Positions 24,781-32,470 are shown, counted from the first letter of the stretch. The stretch is DNA of 40,905 nt from Candidatus Taylorbacteria bacterium RIFCSPLOWO2_12_FULL_43_20 (GCA_001821295.1 MHSK01000021.1:1-40905), one strand, 5' to 3'. Notes: generated by a model not told the origin, from the letters alone. A program made the numbers and translations.

Positions 24781-24810
24781 TTGTAAAAATTGAGCTTGTT
24801 GTGCTATGTT
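24781..24810 (+). promoter_or_regulatory. Promoter of the 64-codon unit
   Basis: TTGTAA (24781-24786), an 18-base spacer and TATGTT (24805-24810) with an upstream TGC predict transcription from about 24817, 3 nt before the ATG. Confidence 0.5.
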
Positions 24811-24819
24811 TATAGAAGT

Positions 24820-25014
24820 ATGAAAGTCATAAATGGAACACTGGTTTCGCTTCATAGTGATCCTTTATTCATTGAGCGCGACGTTGATCAGGGTCAACCA
24901 GCCGTTCTTCCAAGGTGGACGGAAAAAACTCTTGATGTTCTGGTTTGTGCGACAAGCGTCGAGTCGTCGGATTCTGATCTGGCGTATCCTGACTTCGGTC
25001 GATTCACAAGCTAA
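24820..25014 (+). CDS. 64-residue protein in a self-contained transcription unit
   Basis: The frame MKVINGTLVSLHSDPLFIERD... ends YPDFGRFTS. It is acidic, with no membrane segment and a single Cys, and it belongs to no family I recognise. The gene has its own promoter 9 bases upstream and a perfect terminator beginning at the stop codon, so the whole unit is only about 220 nt. An alternative frame (24833-25042) overlaps it. A non-coding RNA of the same extent cannot be ruled out. It lies codirectionally upstream of rpsT but is separated from it by the terminator. Confidence 0.5.
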   Translation: MKVINGTLVSLHSDPLFIERDVDQGQPAVLPRWTEKTLDVLVCATSVESSDSDLAYPDFGRFTS

Positions 25015-25038
25015 CCACGCCCCGCGTGGTTGTTTTTT
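25013..25038 (+). terminator. Rho-independent terminator
   Basis: AACCACGC-CCC-GCGTGGTT is a perfect 8-bp stem followed by G and six T's. It overlaps the stop codon of the 64-codon frame. Confidence 0.85.
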
Positions 25039-25084
25039 ATGAATTTCTCTGTTAATATAAAAAAATCAAAATAATTTAAAAAAA

Positions 25085-25351
25085 ATGGCAATAACATCAT
25101 CGGCAAAAAAAGCGATAAGAAGTTCGGCTAGAAAGAAAAAATTTAACGATGCCAGGAAGGCGGCTTATAAGAACGCTATCAAAAAAGTCAGAAAGCTGGC
25201 TATTGGCAAGAAATTTGATGATGCGCGCGATTCGCTTAAGGAAGCGTACAAAGCTATAGATAAGGCGGCGAAGACAAAACTCATCAAAAAAAACGCGGCT
25301 TCAAGAATGAAGTCCAGGATTTCTAAGTTTGTTGGTAAGTCGGCCAAATAG
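25085..25351 (+). CDS. rpsT: 30S ribosomal protein S20
   Basis: S20 is the helical protein that binds the 5' and 3' minor domains of 16S rRNA. Its 88 very basic residues match the family: MAITSSAKKAIRSSARKKKFN and a C-terminal helix ending KNAASRMKSRISKFVG. It is a single gene with an A-rich leader from about 25060. A strong terminator follows 7 bases after the stop. No Shine-Dalgarno sequence is visible. Confidence 0.93.
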   Translation: MAITSSAKKAIRSSARKKKFNDARKAAYKNAIKKVRKLAIGKKFDDARDSLKEAYKAIDKAAKTKLIKKNAASRMKSRISKFVGKSAK

Positions 25352-25358
25352 TTGAGTG

Positions 25359-25392
25359 AAAATCCGTAGGAGTCAGACTCCTACGGATTTTT
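25359..25392 (+). terminator. rpsT terminator
   Basis: AAAATCCGTAGGAGT and ACTCCTACGGATTTTT pair perfectly around CAG, with T's at the end and A's at the start, so it can also act on leftward transcripts. Confidence 0.9.
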
Positions 25393-25472
25393 CATGGTTA
25401 TTAATATTTTTTTGTGATGGGGCGGTTGCTCCGCTTGCCGGTTTGTCTTGAGTAAGTCTTATAATCTAAATA

Positions 25473-25528
25473 TGCTCCCAGTAGGAATCGAACCTACATT
25501 TTAACTTCCGCAAAGTCATGTCCTATCC
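25473..25528 (-). pseudogene. tRNA-Arg(GCG) remnant, 5' part lost
   Basis: On the minus strand the sequence keeps GGATAGGAC (D-arm right side), an anticodon arm TGACT-TTGCGGA-AGTTA with anticodon GCG, a T-arm GTAGGTTCGATTCCTAC and the acceptor 3' strand TGGGAGC-A. It closely follows the intact tRNA at 25591-25662. Its 5' acceptor and left D-arm are missing: a family B hairpin begins within what would be the D-loop. A GCTCCGA inside that hairpin could pair 6/7 with the acceptor 3' strand, but the D-arm would then be far too long. It is most likely a dead gene. Confidence 0.65.
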
Positions 25529-25577
25529 ACTCCGACGCTCGCTGCGAGGTCGGAGCCCCGACTGAAACGTCGGGGTT
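25529..25577. repeat. Family B hairpin, diverged, joined to the tRNA remnant
   Basis: ACTCCGACGCTCGCTGCGAG and GGTCGGAGCCCCGACTGAAA correspond to the family B hairpin but with several mismatches in the arms. Its left boundary coincides with the break in the tRNA-Arg remnant. Confidence 0.7.
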
Positions 25578-25590
25578 GAACATGTTCATT

Positions 25591-25662
25591 TCCCCCCGTT
25601 AGGAATCGAACCTAAATTTTGAGATCCGCAATCTCATGTCCTATCCGTTGAACGACGGGGAG
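25591..25662 (-). tRNA. tRNA-Arg (GCG)
   Basis: Read on the minus strand: acceptor CTCCCCG with CGGGGGG (one G-T pair), D-arm GTTC-AACGGATA-GGAC, anticodon arm TGAGA-TTGCGGA-TCTCA, a 4-nt variable loop, T-arm TTAGG-TTCGATT-CCTAA, and discriminator A. The anticodon is GCG, which reads CGC and CGU for arginine. Most bacteria instead use an ACG anticodon edited to ICG. CCA is not encoded. Confidence 0.9.
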
Positions 25663-25735
25663 TTTCTATGATAATACAGAAAAAAAGCGAAATTCCAAAC
25701 ATTCTAAAATATTATTGCCCGAGAAACATTTGCTT

Positions 25736-26221
25736 TTAAAATCCCAAGTATTCCATCAGCCGCGTAAATATCGGCTCATGATGCTCTTCTTCCGGCAGAT
25801 AATAATCCAATACTTCTCTTAAATATTCCGCCGGAATTCCCTCCACTGGGATTATGATATAAGGTACGAGTTTTTTTTGTGATTTTACTATCAGCCGAGA
25901 CCTCTCATCGTCAAACTCTTCAATCCAAAAGGAATCAAGGGCGGTGTATGGATAGAAGTTTTCTCCGACATATATACCCCGACCGTCTATTTTACATTTG
26001 CTTACTCTGGGTTTTCTGTGGCCGAACAGTGTTATGGAAAATCCGGATAGAATAAGCAGAATGCCTAGTAGAACATTGCCGAAAACGATCGCTGTTACCG
26101 TAAGCGAAATGGTAATTATCCAGAGAGACCAGTACCAGTCAGCCGACCTTTTCACATGTTCATATTCCGGAGCTTCCCATGTAACGGCTCGAAGTTCTAT
26201 TTGTTCGTGTTCTTCATTCAT
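25736..26221 (-). CDS. Two-helix membrane protein of unknown function
   Basis: This 161-residue protein has a charged N-terminus ending WEAPEYEHVKRSADWYW, two adjacent membrane helices (~residues 33-70) and a ~95-residue cytoplasmic domain with strands (KCKIDGRGIYVGENFYPYTALDSFWIEE) that recalls a PH-like fold. The start at ATG 26221 is preferred over the in-frame GTG 12 bases upstream because AGGTGA lies 8-9 bases before it. The ATG overlaps the stop of the VKOR gene (ATGAATGA), implying translational coupling. It is the last gene of the dsbA-like/VKOR unit, but its role there is unknown. Confidence 0.7.
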   Translation of the reverse strand: MNEEHEQIELRAVTWEAPEYEHVKRSADWYWSLWIITISLTVTAIVFGNVLLGILLILSGFSITLFGHRKPRVSKCKIDGRGIYVGENFYPYTALDSFWIEEFDDERSRLIVKSQKKLVPYIIIPVEGIPAEYLREVLDYYLPEEEHHEPIFTRLMEYLGF

Positions 26222-26678
26222 AGTTTTTTTCACCTATAACTTCGTATTTTTTATCTCTTAATATAACGATGGCAAGAATAAACATTAATGTTGTTACGAC
26301 TGCGGAGATGACGCAATATAAGCAGATAGAGCCGAGAATAAAAATTTGTATATAAACAAGAATAATTGAAAATAAAAAACCTACTCCGGTAATGGCCGCG
26401 GCTATTTTCAAAGCGAGTTTACTGCCTGTATCAAAAACATATACGCCTAAAATAATCAAAGTTAGATAATACAAGGCGCCCAAAAGCGCAACCGGTACAG
26501 GTCCTATTTGAGAATACACGCTTGTGGTTACGGTATCGCATCCGTTGAATATGGAACAGGCGATAGGCGTGCCAATGAAGTGCTTAACCGTAAGATAAGT
26601 AGCGTCAACAAATCCGGCCACGCCAAGCAGTGCGAATAGTCCAGATAGCACTTTGAGTCGGCGTTTGGTTGGGATCAT
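26214..26678 (-). CDS. VKOR-family disulfide-generating membrane protein
   Basis: Bacterial VKOR homologues re-oxidise DsbA with quinone, replacing DsbB. The 154 residues contain four to five helices. The loop cysteine pair is Cys41 and Cys47 (ACSIFNGCDTV), and the active-site CLYC is Cys119-Cys122 in SICLYCVISA. All four family cysteines are thus present. The conserved Ser/Thr-rich segment after the first pair (TTSVYSQIGPVPVALLG) also matches. It lies 3 bases after the DsbA-like gene, so the two form an oxidative-folding pair in the envelope. Confidence 0.92.
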   Translation of the reverse strand: MIPTKRRLKVLSGLFALLGVAGFVDATYLTVKHFIGTPIACSIFNGCDTVTTSVYSQIGPVPVALLGALYYLTLIILGVYVFDTGSKLALKIAAAITGVGFLFSIILVYIQIFILGSICLYCVISAVVTTLMFILAIVILRDKKYEVIGEKNYE

Positions 26679-26681
26679 GGT

Positions 26682-27419
26682 TTAATTGTTTACGGCGCCT
26701 TCAATTGATTCCGCGATAGAACGCCTAAAGTCTTCAAAACTTTTTGGCGATAGCTTCGTATTATTGAGGTAGAAAGTCGGTGTTCCTTTAACTCCGTATT
26801 TCACGCCGCTAGTGTAATCCTCGCTAATTTTATCGCCGATTTGCCTAGATTCATAATCATTGTCGTATTTTTCCATATTCAGCCCCAATTCTTCCGCGTA
26901 TCGCCTGAAAATTTCTTTCCCGTTCGGCTTGGCTGCCCACTCTTTTTGATTGGTGTATATAAGATCGTGCATTTCAAAAAATTTACCCTGCAGGCCGGCT
27001 GCCTCCGCGGCGCGCGCCGACGGACGAGCGTTGATGTGCTGTTGAAGTGGAAAATGTCGGTATACGAATCTGATTTTATCGCCATACTCTTCTTCCAATT
27101 GTTTTATGACAGGATGATACTGCGCGCAAGCCGGACACTCAAAATCGGCGTACTCAATAAGAGTTGTCGTGGCTTCCGGGTTGCCTTTCACCCAATCTTT
27201 GGCGGTAACAGACTCCGCGATCGTGACATCCCCATCAGACCCGCCTTTTCCCACAACCATCACCATGGCGACTATCACCGCAATTATCAAAATAATTACA
27301 GAAAGCCACAGCAAGAATCTGTTTCTTGTTTCTTTATTCATGCCTTTTTCCAATCGTTCGGCCCTCTCCTTTCTTTTTTGTTCCCGTTCTTCGGCGGTCA
27401 AGTTTTGGTTGTCTTCCAT
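26682..27419 (-). CDS. DsbA-like thiol-disulfide oxidoreductase, membrane anchored
   Basis: This protein introduces disulfides into exported proteins. A charged cytoplasmic N-terminus (residues 1-33) is followed by one membrane helix (~35-56). A thioredoxin-fold domain follows with the active site Cys95-Pro-Ala-Cys98 in IEYADFECPACAQYHP, a helical insert, and the cis-Pro loop GVKGTPTFYLNN near 215-226. It belongs to the DSBA/BdbD type of 245 residues. It is the first gene of a three-gene unit with the VKOR partner. TATAAT (reverse of 27426-27431) ends 6 bases before the ATG, so the message should be leaderless. Confidence 0.92.
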   Translation of the reverse strand: MEDNQNLTAEEREQKRKERAERLEKGMNKETRNRFLLWLSVIILIIAVIVAMVMVVGKGGSDGDVTIAESVTAKDWVKGNPEATTTLIEYADFECPACAQYHPVIKQLEEEYGDKIRFVYRHFPLQQHINARPSARAAEAAGLQGKFFEMHDLIYTNQKEWAAKPNGKEIFRRYAEELGLNMEKYDNDYESRQIGDKISEDYTSGVKYGVKGTPTFYLNNTKLSPKSFEDFRRSIAESIEGAVNN

Positions 27420-27464
27420 GCTATGATTATATAATAGATGACGCTTAACGAAAAGCAGTTGATA

Positions 27465-27610
27465 CGTAACTCCTCACAAGACCGAGTAATGGCCACACCA
27501 CAGCCTTCTTTTCTTCTGTCATTCCCGTGAAAACGGGAATCCAGATCAAAATATGGCCTAGATTCCCGCCTTCGCGGGAATGACACCACTCGGTCTTGTG
27601 AGCAGTTACG
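27465..27610. repeat. Family A element, best-preserved full unit
   Basis: The outer arms at 27465-27487 and 27588-27610 pair over 23 bp with a single mismatch (CTCACAAGACCGAGT at the core of the left arm). Inside lies the dRS3-like hairpin pair 27517-27585. This copy defines the ~146 bp unit. Confidence 0.85.
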
Positions 27611-27612
27611 TT

Positions 27613-27841
27613 GATACCACATGACGAAAAGTGCACACGAATGGGGAGAAGCTTTTAGCTGTCAGTTTGTAGTAAAAAACTCAAATCAACGACTCCGACG
27701 CTTCGGTCGGAGCTCCGACCGAAGCGTCGGGGATGAATACGAATGGGAAAGAAGAAAAAAACATCCGATCGAGAGTCGGCGAGGTGATGAGGTGTTTCCC
27801 ATTCGTGTGCGCTTTTCGTTAAGTTGTTAAGCGGTATCTAC
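27613..27841. repeat. Family B composite element with terminal arms and central hairpin
   Basis: The left arm (27613-27649, GATACC...GAAAAGTGCACACGAATGG) and right arm (27797-27841, reverse of GTAGATACCGCTTAAC...GCGCACACGAATGGG) are inverted copies. The GC-rich hairpin lies in the middle at 27690-27735. It is about 229 bp and carries no gene. The solo arm at 2957 and the arm-hairpin units at 11307 and 24598 look like partial forms. Together with 27465-27610 it fills the 539-bp gap before 27959. Confidence 0.8.
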
Positions 27842-27958
27842 TATAATTTAGCAACGATCGTGGTATATTACATTTTTTAAAAATGAAAGTTTGGTATACT
27901 ATTCTAATAATAGCTGAGCGTGACAAAAGAATGATTAGCGTCTCGTTAATAAATTAAA

Positions 27959-29821
27959 ATGATCACGCGAATTTTCTCACTGACCCTTGCTTCTGTTTTT
28001 GTAACATTGTTTTTTGCATCTGTTTTAGTTTTCGCCCAAACGCTTCCGGAAGGAAGGATTGAATCCGGGGGAGGTAATAATATTGGTGATGCGTGTAACG
28101 TTGATGACTTATGGAATTACGGTCTTGTTCAGGGATATTCTTGTCTGACGGAAGCATATTGCACAGGAAACAACGGAAAACTGCGATCAGCGGCCGTAAA
28201 CGCCAGGGTTTGCGAACTTGGCGGATGCAATACCGATAGCGACGCAGATGGTTATGTTTACTGTCCTCGTTCCATCAAGGCGACAGTAATTCCGCCGGAA
28301 GACGCTTTTCCAGCGCTTGGCGTAGACTGCAATGACGGCAATCCGAAATCATGGGAAGATAGCTACCACAAGAGAGTTGAGGATATATTAGCCGTGTCTG
28401 TGGACTTTGCCAAAGATTATGTTGACAGCATAGCTCCGAGGACAATAACCATTGAAGAAAGATGGGATTCAAATTCTCAAAGGTGGATATATGATCCTTA
28501 TGATATGGTGTTGCCGGGAAGAAACTTTACCCCTCGCGCGCCATACAGTCCGTTTGACGACACAGAGATCAAAGTATATTTTGACCCATCCAATCCCGAT
28601 AGCGAAGCGTGTCCGGGCACAGTGTGGGACGTGAGAGATGAACTGGACGACATGTCTTTCCCAACTCTGTCATTCATGGATGGAGATACACCTTTCTATA
28701 CTTTCCAAATTGAAAACGGTGATCGGCCGAAGACACGCTCTGTATTGCCGACAGATCCCGTTTATCCCGGTTTAGGCGCGAAAAAGTCAAAAGAAAGCGA
28801 TGAAAACGCTTTGATCTACAGTGTTATTTTAAGAGGTTCCAAAGGGTGGATTTCTGATGATGAACAGGCGATGGAGCGACTTATTTCGGTGATAGACAGG
28901 GATGGGCGCGTCAAAATGCGTTTTGAACAAAACGGCGCGACAAAAGATTTCACTTTAGACGCCACCACGCTACATTGGTATTGGGGAGATAGGAACAACG
29001 CGAATGTTATTGTCGGTATGAGAGGGGAGTCAAGCGGAATGACGGCATCAGATCTTCTCGGCACGATTGATGGTTTCCGTTCGCAGGCGGTTAATAAAAT
29101 ACAACCGTTTGAGAAATATCAAGACAAATTTTCTTATGTTATTGATTTAGCGAACCATGATGACACAGAATTTATAAGAATATTGAATGACCCGACCTCT
29201 AGAATCGTACTTTCTCTCAAAGGTAATTCCAGGTATCTGTTCCCGGATCTAGATGCAATGTCCAGTTATAAGTTTACATCTATAAAATTTTTATTCTCAA
29301 ATTTTTATAAACCTAATGATATAGGTTGGCCACCTTATGCAATATCAGGTGGGCTTGGTTGGGGTATTTTTATTGACAGCAAAGATAATAATGAAGTTTT
29401 ACCCTTAATAATGGCACATGAATACGCGCATTCTTTTGCAGGTCTCTTTGACGAGTATGTTCAAAAAAATAGAGAGACAATAGAATCCAGGAAACTCCCC
29501 TCATTTTTGCTTAATCCTACAAATTGCAGTATTGATAGGTTAAAAGATTTTAGTTATCAAGATATATCATATGATTTTGGAAAACCATGGGGGTGTAGTG
29601 TTCTAAAAGTAGAAATTACAGATGTTCTGGGGCAAAAGGAATTCCATGATGTTTTAAGGTCTTCTGTTGAAAGTATAATGGGGTTGCCCGGAGGAGGAGA
29701 TAGAAGCAAATTTAACACAGTAAGCTGTGGTTACGTTTTAAAAAACTTACTTAGACAAAATTCCGCCCACTCATATTTCCCCGTATGCGAAGCTGAATTC
29801 GGAAACCAGCTTGCAATTTAA
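27959..29821 (+). CDS. Secreted M64-like metallopeptidase
   Basis: This 620-residue exported protein has a signal peptide ending at VFA-QTLPEG (~residue 26). The zinc motif is MAHEYAHSFAGLFDEY: His487, Glu488, His491, Asp498. It matches the HExxHxxxGLxDEY pattern of peptidase family M64 (IgA-peptidase-like). The N-terminal 100 residues are Cys-rich with a short calcium-like stretch (DSDADGYVYC...DCNDGNP). Residues ~110-450 are of unknown fold. More cysteines occur near the C-terminus, so disulfides are likely. The DNA of the last third (from about 29100) looks more AT-rich than the first part. It leads a three-gene unit of exported proteins; the next start is 12 bases downstream. Confidence 0.75.
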   Translation: MITRIFSLTLASVFVTLFFASVLVFAQTLPEGRIESGGGNNIGDACNVDDLWNYGLVQGYSCLTEAYCTGNNGKLRSAAVNARVCELGGCNTDSDADGYVYCPRSIKATVIPPEDAFPALGVDCNDGNPKSWEDSYHKRVEDILAVSVDFAKDYVDSIAPRTITIEERWDSNSQRWIYDPYDMVLPGRNFTPRAPYSPFDDTEIKVYFDPSNPDSEACPGTVWDVRDELDDMSFPTLSFMDGDTPFYTFQIENGDRPKTRSVLPTDPVYPGLGAKKSKESDENALIYSVILRGSKGWISDDEQAMERLISVIDRDGRVKMRFEQNGATKDFTLDATTLHWYWGDRNNANVIVGMRGESSGMTASDLLGTIDGFRSQAVNKIQPFEKYQDKFSYVIDLANHDDTEFIRILNDPTSRIVLSLKGNSRYLFPDLDAMSSYKFTSIKFLFSNFYKPNDIGWPPYAISGGLGWGIFIDSKDNNEVLPLIMAHEYAHSFAGLFDEYVQKNRETIESRKLPSFLLNPTNCSIDRLKDFSYQDISYDFGKPWGCSVLKVEITDVLGQKEFHDVLRSSVESIMGLPGGGDRSKFNTVSCGYVLKNLLRQNSAHSYFPVCEAEFGNQLAI

Positions 29822-29832
29822 CATAAACTCAA

Positions 29833-31269
29833 ATGAATCCTGATGAAACACAAACAAACAATAGGATGAGACCAGCCAAAGAAAAATGGATCATTGGCGC
29901 GCTGATCGTCTTAATCATTACGGCTGCATTTAACGTAGCCCGCCTCTCCGGCTTTTCTTTTGACGTCCGCGACTTCGCGGCCAGCATCGGTCTGGCAACG
30001 GATGAAAACATCCCATATCAAGGAGCATGCTATTCTGAAGTGACTCTTACTGAAACGAAGCAGGACAATGACAAAATATCCTTCACACTGGCAGGAGTAA
30101 AGTCTTTCTTTGGCAAATACGACACGCTGGTTCCCACGTATTACCCCGAAGACGGCGCTCTCTACATCGTGGAAACCGTTGATTCCAGAGGAACGGTACT
30201 GGGACAATATGAATTGAGTTCCGGAAGATATCTGAACGCCGAAACATTCGGAGAGAAGCCGGAAGGCAAGATGATAGAATTCCAATCTGCTCCGACTAAA
30301 ATCGTCCTTCCCCACAATCCCAAGATATCCAAACTACGCGTAACTGAAGGATCAGGAGGAACCGGAATCTTGTCCGAGATTCCCTTTACCAGCTCTACCG
30401 GCTGTTCTCCTAGCGTGGAGCTAAGAGTTAATGGCAATCTGAACCCCGATCCCGTCCTCTACAACACAAAAATGAAGCTTTCATACGAAGCCAAGGGAGC
30501 GGAGATACGCTATTGCCGACCGGCCGGCCATCACGTGCCTCTGGACAACGGCAAGGTTTGGACACGCCTGGGCAATATTTATGGAAACTACAATGAATAC
30601 AAATTGATAGCCAAACATGATACGAAAGGATATTCTGATCCTCTCCTTTTTGAAATCGTCTGCTACGCGACAGATGGCCAACAAGCCAGAGACACCGTTA
30701 CGGTATCAGTAGTCAAGCCCAAGCCGATACTTGCCGCCAATGTCAAATTGTTGAGCATAGAAAGCGTATCGTGGCCGGACAAGGTCTTTTCCGCAGGCGA
30801 CACAGTGAGAGTAACGATGTATATCAAGAACAATAGCGGAGAAATATACTCCGGCGTCATCTCCGCGTATGACGAGACAAGATGGGGAACGGAGCAGAAG
30901 TACACGTTTGAAGCCGGACAGACCAAAAGGATCATTCTTACCTTCACTGCAAGGAAAGAGAATACTGGCACAACCAGACACAACTTCGTAATTTCAGCCG
31001 ACGGGTATGACCGAATATCAGGAGTTATTTCCACGAAAGAAACGGCAACGGCCTTGCCTTCTCCAACACCCTCCTATACTCCTTATACTCCAAAATCTTT
31101 CAACACCTACACTCCTCAACCTAGCTATTCCGCAAGTCCCACGCCAACGTATACGCCTACTCCGACCCCGACCGTATCTTCTTCACCGACTCCGACGCCA
31201 ACTCAAACATCGACACCTTCGCCAAGCTCTAGCTCCAGTCCTAGTTACAGTCCCACGCCAACGTCGTAG
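29833..31269 (+). CDS. Surface protein with CARDB/Ig-like domain and Ser/Thr/Pro tail
   Basis: This 478-residue protein has a membrane anchor (residues ~18-36), then an extracellular region. The section KVFSAGDTVRVTMYIKNNS...RIILTFTARKENTG (~residues 318-385) has the strand pattern of CARDB/Ig-like adhesion modules. The last ~75 residues are almost wholly Pro, Ser, Thr and Tyr, with repeats of the PTPTPS/TYTP kind, typical of wall-spanning or glycosylated linkers. No catalytic motif is seen. It lies between the metallopeptidase and the DUF4105 gene and may be its scaffold or substrate. Confidence 0.7.
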   Translation: MNPDETQTNNRMRPAKEKWIIGALIVLIITAAFNVARLSGFSFDVRDFAASIGLATDENIPYQGACYSEVTLTETKQDNDKISFTLAGVKSFFGKYDTLVPTYYPEDGALYIVETVDSRGTVLGQYELSSGRYLNAETFGEKPEGKMIEFQSAPTKIVLPHNPKISKLRVTEGSGGTGILSEIPFTSSTGCSPSVELRVNGNLNPDPVLYNTKMKLSYEAKGAEIRYCRPAGHHVPLDNGKVWTRLGNIYGNYNEYKLIAKHDTKGYSDPLLFEIVCYATDGQQARDTVTVSVVKPKPILAANVKLLSIESVSWPDKVFSAGDTVRVTMYIKNNSGEIYSGVISAYDETRWGTEQKYTFEAGQTKRIILTFTARKENTGTTRHNFVISADGYDRISGVISTKETATALPSPTPSYTPYTPKSFNTYTPQPSYSASPTPTYTPTPTPTVSSSPTPTPTQTSTPSPSSSSSPSYSPTPTS

Positions 31270-31275
31270 GTGATA

Positions 31276-32097
31276 ATGAGAAAAATACTAAAATATATTC
31301 TAATCCTTCTCGCGGTATTTGTTGCTGTTTTTATATTGGCCAATTTTTTAATAAAGCCATCTAACGACAGAGACTGGGCGCCTGATCAACAGATTTTACC
31401 GCACGCTGACACAGAGGGTAGTTTGATCACCATACATAATATTAGAAACTTTTCATATACTTCCGCGACGAGCTACACGGCTGAATATTACGACAAAACT
31501 TTTGATACGGACAAAATTAAAAGAGTTTGGTATGTGGTAGAGCCGTTTTCCGGCGTGCCTGGATCGGCGCACACTTTTTTAAGTTTTGAGTTTGAAAATG
31601 ATGAGTATGTTTCAATATCTGCTGAAATAAGAAAAGAAAAAGGCGAATCATTCCATCCTTTGCGCGGCATGTTAAGACAGTACGAACTCATGTATGTAAT
31701 CGCGGACGAGAAAGATGTCATAAAGTTGAGGTCCAATTACAGGAAAGATTTGGTATATGTATACCCGATAAAAACTACGCCGGAAAAGGCGCGCGTGTTG
31801 TTCGTGGGTATGATAGAGCGAGCCAACAATTTGCGCGAGAAGCCGGAGTTTTACAACACGCTCACCAACACATGCACGACCAATATTGTGGCTCATGTTA
31901 ATGAAATAGTTCCGAAAAGAGTGCCGTTTTTCAATTTAAGAATTTTGTTTCCCGCCAATTCCGACAAGCTGGCATACGACCTCGGACTTATAGACACCGA
32001 CCTTTCTTTTGAAGAGGCGAGAAAAAAGTTTTTTATAAACGATCGGGCATTGAAGTACGCGGATGATCCGGAATTTTCCAAAAAAATTAGAAGGTAG
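31276..32097 (+). CDS. DUF4105 (Lnb N-terminal domain-like) membrane-anchored protein
   Basis: This 273-residue protein has an N-terminal membrane segment (residues ~5-25). The body shows the DUF4105 pattern: GSAHTFLSFEFENDEYVSIS, then YELMYVIADEKDVIKLR, and YNTLTNTCTTNIVAHVN, whose Cys and surrounding Asn/Thr are the family hallmark (a possible Cys-His hydrolase of the NlpC/P60-like kind). The substrate is unknown. The start at ATG 31276 is preferred over GTG 31270 because AGGTGA lies just upstream. It follows the Ser/Thr/Pro-rich gene without a gap and closes the surface operon. Confidence 0.75.
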   Translation: MRKILKYILILLAVFVAVFILANFLIKPSNDRDWAPDQQILPHADTEGSLITIHNIRNFSYTSATSYTAEYYDKTFDTDKIKRVWYVVEPFSGVPGSAHTFLSFEFENDEYVSISAEIRKEKGESFHPLRGMLRQYELMYVIADEKDVIKLRSNYRKDLVYVYPIKTTPEKARVLFVGMIERANNLREKPEFYNTLTNTCTTNIVAHVNEIVPKRVPFFNLRILFPANSDKLAYDLGLIDTDLSFEEARKKFFINDRALKYADDPEFSKKIRR

Positions 32098-32151
32098 AAG
32101 CAGTTGTTAGTCGTTAGTCAATGGTTGTTAGTAATAACAGATACCAATATA

Positions 32152-32197
32152 CGACTCCGACGCTTCGGTCGGAGCCCCGACCGAAGCGTCGGGGATG
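32152..32197. repeat. Family B hairpin
   Basis: This is the same GC-rich hairpin and GGATGAAGACGAATG flank as at 21072. A degenerate GATACC arm precedes it near 32140. It lies after the surface operon. Confidence 0.8.
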
Positions 32198-32390
32198 AAG
32201 ACGAATGCCACGAATGGGGGAAACAGAAGCTTTGGTAGCTTCCTCGTAGCTTGCTCACAAATTTTAAATTTTATAATTTTAATTTTTAAAATAATTTCAA
32301 AGTTTTTAATTATAACTAAAAGACAGGGGAGAAGAATTATTAATTTCCAATTACCAATTACCAATTTCCAATCTAAAGAGGGAGGGGGAC

Positions 32391-32449
32391 AAGAAATTTC
32401 TCCTTCGAGTTCCTCAGGATGGTGAAGCAATTGAACCATAATTTCTAAT
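32391..32449. repeat. Family D repeat, intergenic copy
   Basis: This 59 bp sequence is identical to 16041-16099 except for one base. It lies between convergent genes, in a non-coding setting, which helps show that the tsaE tail is repeat-derived. The rest of 32198-32390 is AT-rich with short direct repeats (AATTACC) and no gene. Confidence 0.85.
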
Positions 32450-32470
32450 ATCTAATTTCTTGAGAGAGTT

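Noticed and set aside
26841-27434. 197-codon plus-strand frame opposite the DsbA-like gene
   Set aside because: It is antisense to a gene with a clear CPAC active site, promoter and partner.
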